A DNA stretch of 64,000 nt, taken from NCBI GenBank assembly GCA_030248295.1, contig JASANH010001061.1, positions 558,001 to 622,000 of the forward strand. Direction: 5' to 3'. The stretch's first letter is position 1, and each line of letters opens with the position of its first letter. Position numbers and translations under genes: made by a program. Source of the DNA: Mesodorylaimus sp. YZB2_4 (taxonomy: Eukaryota; Nematoda; Enoplea; Dorylaimida; Dorylaimidae). Positions 54,942 through 64,000 of this stretch are shown here, in pieces. The notes beneath the pieces were generated by a model, which searched no databases, was not told the origin of the DNA, and saw nothing but the letters and a program-made list of their open reading frames with translations.

Positions 54942-57900
54942 CTATGGACCAACTGGAACACGCTTTTGTCCATTCTCACCAGTTTTCTCCTTCACCAACT
55001 CCGTCATTCGATCAGCCAATGTCCTCAGCATTTCTCGTTCTTCCAACGAAAAAATACGATGCAATCGTTCTTCCGTGTCTCCACTTTCCAAAATACCCGT
55101 TGGATCTGCAGGCGACTTCACACTATCGCTAGCCAATCGCCACAATTTCTCAATGACGTCGGCATACCGTTTATCCTTATTCAATTGTCGAAATGTCTCA
55201 TCGCGAAGAATTCCATTTCTAAATTCATTGATCATATTTAACGAGTCCGACGATTCCATCGATTTGCTCGCATCGATCAACTCATCCAAATCATCCAAGT
55301 TGTTCACCGAATCATCGTTCTGAATTTCGAATTCGATCGTCGTAGTCACATCGGTGTTCTGATCACTCGACGCGACTGGTGGTGGCGAAACTGATGTCTT
55401 AAATTGATTTTTCGTTTGTAACTGTTGAATCAAATTATCCATTCCCTCTGATTTATCATCCGATATCGAGTCGATTCTTTCGCATCTGATCGTATTATCA
55501 TCCAATTCATAGCATAACGTATCGCCCAAGCGTAACGATCGCTTCAATCCTGTACCACCAAAGAAATAACTATCCATCTTCGATCGATCAGAAACGATTT
55601 TCCGAAAATATCGATTATCGTTTGGTTTTTTTAGAAATCGGGTGAATATCGTCCCTAAAATAAAATCAATGTACCTATCCCCAAAATCCAACTTCAAAAT
55701 TGTAAAGCAGAAATTAAATTTTACAAAATCTATAAACTCTCCAAAAGTACCTACTTGGATTCATGGCTTTCTCGCCTATGCGCACATTCATTGACGGCAA
55801 TCGCTTGAGACGTTCTCGTATTCGATTACCATCGCGATTAAAAACGAAAACGGCTGGAATAGTCACATCTGATGAGCCATCGCCAGACATGGCGAAAACT
55901 GGTGATTTTGTGAACTCGCTATCTTTTTTGTTATCTAAACAAAAATTCACACAGCTTGTACAAAGTGAGCTAGAGCTCGCGTTTGCGAGGAAAGGATGGT
56001 ACAATCTTCTGTTGGGCAGACACCACATTTTGACGTTCCAACTTGAAACCTCCTTCTGAAACCATATTTTACATATCTTGCCAGAATGCAATGCGGCTTT
56101 TCCAGCACATTTGGCGATTCTTCTCTTGTCGAACCCCTGGTTCATTAGCTGATCCTCTGTCAGTCGGTTGATCAGCTTTCTTTTAAGAAACCTTAAAATC
56201 CAAGGTTTTCATACAAATTCAAGAATGTTTAAACCCAATGTATAAGAATACGCTATGGCAGTTTCAGTTTCATCGGCACATCTTGAGTCGATAGGCAGGA
56301 AGTGTCAGATTAGACCCCGCCCAGACTTGTGCTGGCTCGCGGCACTTATGTCCACCGCCCAGCACTGTCACATGACTGCACTTTGTAATATGGTTTCAGG
56401 TGGAGGCTAGCTCAAAACGGTGAGTGCAAGAGATCACCTACTGCAAATTGGCTGGCGGTTCGCACCCACAACCGCCAGCCATACAGTTAGCCCCTAGCTC
56501 TCATCTTCAACCCATAACTACTTTCCAGACTGTTTCTTACCCACGATAATCACACCGATCGCTCCAGCATTCTGAGCCCTTCGACATTTCTCGACAAACA
56601 TACAATCACCTCGCTCGATCAACACGATTTTGCCTTTCAATTGTTTGTCGTTGTTGAGAGTCGAACACGCCTTGTATGGCTGAGCAACCATCAATTCGCC
56701 CACCACCTGTCATCAAAGCGCATGATTATCTTGCAGGCCAGCACTGATCAAGGCATCCTCGTCCATTGCATTCCTGTCTCGGCCTACAGCATGCTTTGCT
56801 GTAAAGTGCCTCCCTGCTCGTTAATGCAAGCAGACTTCACCAGCCCTTGATCCGTGCCCTCCCGGACTTGTTACTGCACTCACGATCAGCCAGTTTTACA
56901 CGCACTCACTCATCCCGTTGGCAACCAGTTTTGTCGGCTGTTGAGGAGTTAGGAAGAAGAAGAGAAAAAGCGTTACCCCAGGCCAATATCCCGTCAAATC
57001 GCGACCAAATTGAGCCGGCGATGCCAAAACTGAGAATCGTCCGAAATAGGGTTGGGCAACGATTTGTACAACTCGAGGTGGATGGTAAAACACTAAAAAC
57101 GAAGAAAAACGACAAACATTCGCCAAAGGGAAAATAAGCAAGCTAATTAGTCCAGTCATCAAGCCGAGGATAGATTGGACCAAAACGGGCAACTCAAACG
57201 CGTCAACATGATAGAGCGCATAAGATTTACTCATTCTATTTCACCACGGCCAAAAAGGAGAAAGTAAATCAATATTTTAAAAGCCGCCGGCCACTTACTC
57301 AGTCAAAGATAAAAATAAAAAACTTTCAAAACTTTTCGAAGAAAAAACAAAAAACCCAAAACTTGATCGAAGTGAAAAGTGATATAGATAGGCTTAAAAA
57401 TATTTTACAGCATAGTACAATAAACTGCTGCATAAGATGGCAGCAAATAAGGAGGCACCGAAAATCCTTTTCAACAATTCAAAACCAAATTCCGTTGCGC
57501 TTAAATATTGAAAATTATTTTTACGCTCTTCATGTTTACGCGTTTGAGTGTCCAACATGCGAGACATCAACGACGTCCTCATACTTTGCGATTGATCCGA
57601 TTGCTGAGCCGCTTGTATCATTTCCTGCATAAATACCAATCCTTCCTCCGCCTCTTTGCTCGATGCCGCCTTAAGCAAATGCAATCCATTCAATTCGTCC
57701 TTCCGTCGAGACCACACGCCGACCTCGTCCTCAGTCCTTGCATATCCTACTCTACCACCCTTCATCCCCCCGCACTCACCGCATTGGCCGAATGCACCAA
57801 CTGCATTTTACCATCCGCTTGCGTCACCAACGTGATACCCATCTTCTTTAAATGGTAAATATGCTCCGGATTCAATGGATCAAAGTCTGATGCCTTCATT

Positions 57901-60900
57901 CGTTTCTTTTCACTGGAAAATTAAGGCAAACCTCGTCCAATCCTCTCCTTTCTAGACATGTCCTTTCAACCAAGGCCACCCCTCGACCCACGACCCATCC
58001 CATTCCATCCACTCACCACGTTCCAGGACTTTGATTCAACACGAAATCTTTCAGGCGACTTCTGATCAAGTTGGCGTAGGATGTTAACTCGCCTTCGAAA
58101 TCTCGTCGTGCATTCGGACACGATCTGGCGTGTGTTCGATCGATATCTTCATTGGCATCATAAAATGGCGCGTTCGATGAAGAACCCTAAAACAGCCACT
58201 TTCGCTTTCCCCCACTTAATACTAACCAAAATGCACTCACTGGTTTCTCGCCGTAATAATTCGAATATGAGGAAATGGACAAAGGCAAGAAATGAGCCTC
58301 GGTTGTGAATATGTAATCATCGGGATCAAATATTAGATCGTCCCGCTCGGCAAATAATAAATACAAATATTTGAATGTTTCCGCCAATACGAACGAGTCC
58401 ATCCTGCAAGTACCAAAATATTCCTCTTCTGCCAGTTCAGCTACTGCTGGTACAATGACCCCATCCCGGGCGGCACTGCCCTCGATGACACTTCGCGACA
58501 GCCAACATGGCCACTAGCCAATCGTACCTGTCCTCGTGCGTCATCGCCCTCACGTCCTTGACGCCAGCAAATCCGCACTTGACACGCACGTGTCGATTCA
58601 AACTATCGATCACTTGTTTGCCAACTTCCAAATAATGCGGGTCTCTTGTAGCCTGCAATAACCACATTACAATCCCATCAGTTGCCACAAATCAACTTTC
58701 CTCTTACCTTATATAAGAAATATGTACTTTCGATAAACTCTGGTCGAAGCGGATGCTCGCCCCAGTGGACTTGAAAATCGTGCGTGAAGGCCTCTGGCAA
58801 GAAGTTATGCCTTTGTATAACCTGATACAGTAATTCGTGCGTTTCAATCGCTGGTTTCAAGTCGCCTTTGAGCACCTGAAAAAGACATAAAGACATATTT
58901 CAATAAGTTTCCATAATTCCCCATAATCGATTAAAAAATACATTACTCACCTGCAATCCTGGCCAGAAGGCCAGTAAAGCGTCCATGAACGATTTCGATA
59001 CCACCGTCGGTTTATGCATGTGCACGTCGACCAGCAACGGCCCTTGACTAACGTATTTCATCACAGCGGCATAATGCTAGAAAGATCACATTCCATTACA
59101 CTAACCGATCGATTTTTCCAGTGATCAACGAGTGATTGGCGATCCGTAATCACTCATTGATCAGCCAATCAATAATAAGCGCCTTGATTGATCAGTCAAT
59201 CAATAATCAGCGCCTTGATTGATAAGTCAATCAATAATCAGCGCCTTGGTTGATCAGTCAATCAATATTGATTGATTGATTGATCGATTTCTGTATTTGC
59301 GCCTACAATAGTCCTACACCGCTCGAAAGAACCAGACATACCTTATTGAACCGATGTAGATACGCCTCGTCGCCGAGAAGGATGTATGCTTTTAAACAAT
59401 ACTCGTAATACGAATCGATTCCGGCCCCGACTCCACTATCTGAAATCCATATCCAATTCAGCCAACTAAAATTCACGTGGTTCGCTAAAAACCTTAATCC
59501 AAAACCATTTTTTACCGCCTTCAATAATGTAGTACTACTGCCACTGCCGTCAACTGCTAGGGCCTGGGTCGTGGTCTAGCGGTTAAGGCATCTGCCTGTC
59601 ACGCTGGGTGCGCACTTAGACGGGAGTCCCGCCTGGGTAAAAAAGGATTGTCCAAAAAAGTGCTCCTTAGCCCTCGAATGCGCTGTATGGTGCTTGGCTA
59701 TGGAAAATTAAGACATGACATGACGGCCGTTTTCCACCGACATGGCGAGGTGTGTAAAATATCAGATTTGCGAGGCAAGGCGAGGCGGTTCAGATTCGTT
59801 TGCTGCAGCGTCTTACCTCTGCGAACCCAATCACCGTTATGTACATTGAGTACAGTGCCCATCAAGTCGCTGCCTCTGTGTCGTTGTTGCCAAAGGAAGT
59901 CCATGGCTCGTCTGGCTTTCTCTTCGAACACGCCCACTCCACTCAAACGCGACAGAGCGGCGAATTCGAGTATCATCGTACCGGCGCACGCTGTGCACGT
60001 ATCGTGTTGATCACGCAAATATGTCGCACGCCCTTTCAGTCCGTATTTCAAGTTTACCTAAAATGGGAATCAGTCGATCAGTCGCTTAGTAACCAACAAT
60101 CGAGTCAGACTAGCCCTCAGCTGGCAGCCAGGCCAATAAGCAACTGATGACGGGCTGACTAGACTAGCCTTTTGTCAGCTATTTTCAAATGTTTCTTTGA
60201 AATCCCCTGTTATGCAGCGTATGGTCCCTGTTTACAGCCTTGTTTATACCCCCACGGGTACAGTACATTGCCCGCTATCTAAGAAAACTAAGCACTTTCA
60301 TATCAGCTTACGATAAGATCTGGACCTGAACCTGAACCCGTTTTTACACCGCATGCGAAAATACTGGAGCGCACTATGTCAGCCAGTCCTAGTCTAAGGC
60401 ACTGTTAACTGTTCTTGTGCTCAGTGCTTTAGCTCCCTGACTGTCTGACCGATTTTGACACTGTCCAAACGATCAGTGTCCGGAATCACATCTATTCTCC
60501 TCAGTGGTCCTGGCAGATGCAACAGCTTACTCTCGGGAAAGGCATGCCAGTGGTTGTATTAAAAGCGGGTAAAAGACGATAGCCGACATCGAGCGCCATC
60601 CGCAACAGCTCGTCTTTGTACCAGGGCAGTCGGTCGTCCAGCGTGTTCTGCAATACTTTGGCCATTAAATGCCCACTTAACAATCCGCCCACGATCCGAA
60701 TGTTCGTCTCGAATACGGAAACCACCACGTCCTGATCGAACGACACGTCGTTCACGATCAGTTGCACTGCACGTTCGAATTCGTCGTACTCGCCGACAAC
60801 CTTAAAGACGAGAGTATGAATCAAGAATACAAGCCATAAATGGTCAGAACCAGGCAACGACCACAACGCGGACAGAATCAGAAAACTACTCGAGCCCGTG

Positions 60901-61886
60901 GGGTGTAAGCTCTACATGGAAAGGGTCAGGGGACCGCCCACACTTAGCTAGCAGTAGGACACGTCCCGGACGGTCATATCACTAGCAGTGTAGGATACGA
61001 TAGGCTGCGCCTTGGCCAACCACTGGGTCCCCACACTGGAGGATGTGGCAGGCGCCAAAACCCAGGGCAGCTGACCAAATCTTTCAACCTATTCCATGGC
61101 TGAAGCATCACCCTGACGGGTGACGCATTCAACTGCCGGATCCGTGCAGAGTATCGACTGCCAGGCGGGCCTCTATTGTACAACTGTGCAAGTGCCCCGC
61201 GGTCATCAGAAATGGAGGCTGAGCCTCTCAAAACACCTACCAGTCCAACACAGCAGGAACTTACCAGCAGCGTATCCAAACTATCAACCAATGTCAAGGC
61301 GAAACTAAAAGAAATTTGAATGAAGTTTAAGCAAGAGGGCAGGCCAGATTGGCTTACTTTCCCAGAGCATCGTCCACATCACCACGGCTGGGTGTGACGC
61401 CACGAAACCGTCCTGCGCATGAGAGCGGCATAAGCTCGTCGGCTGGATAGGCGTAGTTCTGAAAATGAAAGATTCGTTGTGGGAATGCGAGGGCAGTTCA
61501 GCTGACCTATAAGGGGCGCATAGACAAAAAGACCATATCCATGGCACGGCATAGAAGTCAACAAAACTCAGTAACTTACCATATAAGACCAGTAGGCATG
61601 ACGAAACATTTCTAATGTTTGCTCTCTAAAATTAAAAGAAGAAAAGTTTGACAAATCACAAATTATAGTCGCACTTTTTCATGGAAACAAGGTCCATGAA
61701 TTAGAAAACCATTTTTGACAAGAATCTTTTATGAAACGTGAGAAATGCAGATTACAAGAAAAAACAGGAACAAAAATCGCGAGCTTACTTCAATGCAGTT
61801 TTGTTGAGGCAAGTGCTTAGAGCAGGAAAGCAAACAAATATGATACAAAACGACACCGCATTGACTTCCGCTCGTCCTTTGGCCAT
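54942..61886 (-). CDS. EDEM3: ER degradation-enhancing alpha-mannosidase-like protein 3
   Basis: Eighteen exons on the minus strand join in consistent phase and give 1027 residues (human EDEM3 is 932). Exon 1 (61886-61789) encodes a signal peptide (hydrophobic [16 protein letters not shown]). The GH47 domain follows: [110 protein letters not shown] and [16 protein letters not shown]. After a linker ([13 protein letters not shown]) come [14 protein letters not shown] and a protease-associated domain ([50 protein letters not shown]). The acidic tail of the last exon (55654-54942) has no known domain and ends KRVPVGP, not a KDEL signal. EDEM3 trims mannose from misfolded glycoproteins in the ER so that they enter ERAD. 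Exon borders used: 61625-61580, 61458-61358, 61304-61265, 60800-60531, 60057-59817, 59439-59342, 59076-58951, 58875-58708, 58652-58528, 58403-58241, 58186-58017, 57912-57780, 57669-57540, 57092-56977, 56706-56541, 55934-55755. Confidence 0.95.
59150..59275. repeat. tandem repeat of about 33 bp in an EDEM3 intron
   Basis: Three to four units of TCAGTCAATCAATAATCAGC followed by GCCTTGATTGA lie head to tail, with TTGATTGATTGATCGATTT closing the array. It lies within the intron between exons 7 and 8. There are no unique spacers, so it is a simple tandem array. Confidence 0.85.
59560..59720 (+). repeat. tRNA-headed SINE, forward copy, in an EDEM3 intron
   Basis: Head GGGTCGTGGTCTAGCGGTTA (A-box TGGTCTAGCGG), GCATCTGCCTGTCACGCTGG, B-box-like GACGGGAGTCCCGCC, then CCTTAGCCCTCGAATGCGCT, GGTGCTTGGCTATGGAAAAT and a GACATGACATGAC tail. 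This is the copy with the clearest tRNA head in the window. Confidence 0.85.
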
Positions 61887-62685
61887 AATTTACAAGAAAA
61901 GTCGACGAAAAAAATATTTGAGGAAGCCCGTGCGTGACGAATAAACAACGATGTATTTCAGCCGAGGTGATTGCCTTTTATTACAGTTGCTATATTTTTC
62001 TAAACATGTTTATCCATAATCAAGGAATGATAATACAAAAATACAATTCGCATAGAAACTAATTGAAAAGATTTTTCAAGAAGTCAAAGAAAAAACGATG
62101 CAGCATTCTTACGAGAAAATAATTGTGGCAAATTCATTGATGCGTTGAGGATAAAAACTACACGGAATTTCCGGTTTTGTTTCACGGCCGGAAGGAGAAT
62201 AGAGAAAAGAAAAGAATGGACAGAAAAACGTTGCTGCACATCGCACGTGGCACTGAATTGTACCTGGCCATCACAAAAAGGCGGGAATTCAAAACTATGT
62301 AAGAAATTGGATGTTTATACGTATTGCAGTTTTTCAAATACTGTATGATCAGGGGCGTTTCACGATTTCCACTACAGCGCAAAGTGCCATTGAGTGCTTT
62401 CAGTCACCTTTTTTGGTGGCGGGGCTGCAGCATACCAACAGCCAATCAGAATGGAGTATTGTTGATATCAGCTGCTCAAGATGTCAAAGAAGTGAAAGAA
62501 ATTATTTGCAGTCGTTTCTTTCTTGGAACCACGGATTTTCGAAGCACAGTACACCTATCGAGCAAGAAACATGTACTATATTTGATTTTTTGCACATGCA
62601 AAAAGGCGCGAAATTCAAATTTTATGCATAGTCAACGAAATATTTTTTGAAGGGGTAAAACTCTTTGAATATTCATCTCTGCGCA
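61887..62685. other. intergenic, no gene supported
   Basis: Upstream region of EDEM3 and downstream region of the SleB-like gene. The 108-residue + frame near 62324-62650 has no motif I recognise. Two GGCGGGAATTC / GGCGCGAAATTCAAATTTT words at about 62280 and 62605 resemble ends of the GCGGGAAATT foldback family. Confidence 0.5.
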
Positions 62686-63408
62686 TTATAGCTCCTCATA
62701 AAATCGATATCTTCCAATATCACCCAATCGCATGCAATGGTAAGTCCAAGCTGGTTTTTGTCCTTGACCATCCAAATTCGTTGGACAGTAAAAGTGATCA
62801 GCATCTTGGACCCAGTCGACGGCTTGGACTTGGTTGGCATAGATCTGCTCAGCCAATTGGAGGATTTCGCCGTAGACCATGTGGTCATCGACTGGTATGT
62901 CGCCGTGTCGCCAGCACTCGAACTCGTACACATAGTCGCCAGTGTCCAGTGGCGTCCTGTGGGTGACGACTCCTCGCACCGTGCCTCCACCCCACTGCTC
63001 TCGATCGGCCACCACACGATTCATGATCACCTGACCAATGGCTATCTGACCTTGGATAGGCTCGTTCTTGGCTGCACCATAAATGGTCTTGGCCAAGTAC
63101 TCGATTTCAGGATCCACCATTTCTGCAATCTACCAAAAATGAAATACTTGCGGGCTTAGATAGAGCATAGAGCACACGAAATGACAGGTGCCAGGCGGGT
63201 CTTGGCTTACGCAACGTTTACTCACAAGCACAGCTCGAGCCACACAATCGAGTCCAGGAAGGAAATCAGTCGAACTAGTCACTGGTGCTGACAGACTGTC
63301 ACATTCGATGATGCACGTTGGCCTACACAGTCCGGGAGCGTGCTTTGGGGCTTCGTCGCGGCTGATTGAGAAAACGCTAAAAATTGATGAGTAACACATG
63401 GAATGCAT
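62686..63408 (-). CDS. SleB-like cell-wall hydrolase domain protein
   Basis: Two exons on the minus strand: 63408-63226 (phase 0, GTGAGT donor) and 63129-62686 (after a GGTAG acceptor), giving 208 residues if the ATG at 63408 is used; a longer 5' part is possible. The second exon has the Hydrolase_2 (SleB) layout: LAKTIYGAAKNEPIQGQIAI, then GQVIMNRVV, a middle loop, DADHFYCPTN and a closing IGRYRFYEEL. In bacterial SleB and related lytic enzymes this fold cleaves peptidoglycan. The first motif usually reads YxEAxxEP with a catalytic Glu; here it reads YGAAKNEP, so that Glu is Ala while the second Glu is kept, and activity is uncertain. The first exon is Cys-rich (CRPTCIIECDS) and shows no clear signal peptide. 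The gene has an intron and sits beside EDEM3, so it is part of the animal genome, not bacterial contamination. Confidence 0.75.
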
Positions 63409-63879
63409 ATTGCTCTTGGTGCTAGCGCGAAATGGATGCTTGCCAACCTTTCTCTGATTTCACTATCAAATGAATAAACAGAATTGGGTAAAATATGGTT
63501 TCAGATGCAGATTTTTGTCGCCAGTTTCAGCAGCATTTTCAAAATTCTTTAACGGATTTTGTTTTGTTGTTCATCTTTTAGTTCTAACCCGACTTGACCA
63601 GAGTCAGGTTTCTATGCTTTCTGCTGTAGCTGTGCACTGAACATGATTTACCCCTTAGTTATGATCCAGTATGCTCTAAAGTTTCTATGCAAAAGCCAGT
63701 GAAAAAAAGCCTTGCTATCCCTTATTTTTAATCCTTGCACTCTAAATCTGCCGGACTGTGAGCCCGCGAGTCAGGCGGCTCACAAGACTGCCCGGCTAGA
63801 ATGTGAAATAGCAGATACAATCCGGTACAAGGAGAATTTTATGACTTTTTTAACTCATCCTTTTCTTTTCGAAGAACTC

Positions 63880-64000
63880 AGGGTTGCTCCTTTTCTGTAT
63901 GAAATGGGATGCTCACTGGCTTTGAAATGAGGGACTTTTCATCTATTTAAGATTTTTATACAAGACTTACAGCGGGAAATTCAAAATTTGCATTTTCTTG
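63880..64000. repeat. one end of a GCGGGAAATT foldback MITE, cut by the window edge
   Basis: CTTTGAAATGAGGGACTTTTCATCT and GCGGGAAATTCAAAATTTGC match the right arm of the element at 40078-40343. The rest would lie beyond the window or is lost. Confidence 0.6.

Noticed and set aside
59150-59275. Possible CRISPR-like array
   Set aside because: The units are directly abutting without unique spacers and lie in an intron of an animal gene; it is a tandem repeat.
62324-62650. 108-residue + strand open frame upstream of EDEM3
   Set aside because: No motif, and its ends overlap words typical of the GCGGGAAATT foldback family.

Overview
This window is intron-containing nuclear DNA from an animal, most likely an invertebrate. 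Many genes are split by introns with GT-AG ends and T-rich acceptors, and I could join exons in consistent phase for nine genes. Typical eukaryotic housekeeping genes are present (EDEM3, DPM2, CMC1, the start of HMG-CoA lyase, a poly(A)-binding-protein 3' end), next to a decayed BEL/Pao retrotransposon and many foldback elements and tRNA-headed SINEs. The YVDN variant of the reverse-transcriptase box and the short splice acceptors would suit a nematode or another ecdysozoan, but I cannot name the lineage.

Layout. 1-6.9 kb holds no gene I can support. 7-39 kb is a repeat-rich accessory region with four paralogous genes on the + strand (6982-8250, 11982-13815, 27134-32308, 36974-39156). They encode a NYN/PIN-like RNase domain followed, in three of the four, by two CCCH zinc fingers and a CCHC knuckle. 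Two decayed antisense copies lie at 10.0-11.1 kb. The array is interrupted by a 5'-truncated BEL/Pao element (15.7-20.5 kb), by a fragment of a cytosolic poly(A)-binding protein gene (21.7-22.8 kb) lying between inverted copies of one repeat family, and by several foldback elements inside introns.

From 41 kb the window is gene-dense. It holds CMC1 (-), a divergent HMG-CoA lyase start (+) whose later exons are missing, a gamma-glutamyltransferase-like gene (-), DPM2 (-), a single-exon ADP-ribosylglycohydrolase (-), a divergent NADAR-domain gene (+), an 18-exon EDEM3 gene (-) and a SleB-like cell-wall-hydrolase gene (-). DPM2, the small last exons of several genes and the 8-nt first exon of the fourth NYN gene were found by reading splice junctions, because they are too short to stand out as open frames.

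How the genes may work together. The most notable pair is the head-to-head ADP-ribosylglycohydrolase and NADAR genes. Both families remove ADP-ribose adducts, and their start codons are only 329 bp apart. The NADAR protein also carries a coiled coil and an arginine/glycine-rich tail, which suggests nucleic-acid or RNP targeting. The second notable system is the fast-changing NYN-CCCH-CCHC cluster. One member has lost catalytic acidic residues and the zinc-finger exon, two members share an unusually similar extra exon, and decayed copies lie in antisense. Together these look like a lineage-specific RNA-processing or RNA-defence family. Both interpretations are inference; the domain assignments rest on motifs read directly from the sequence.
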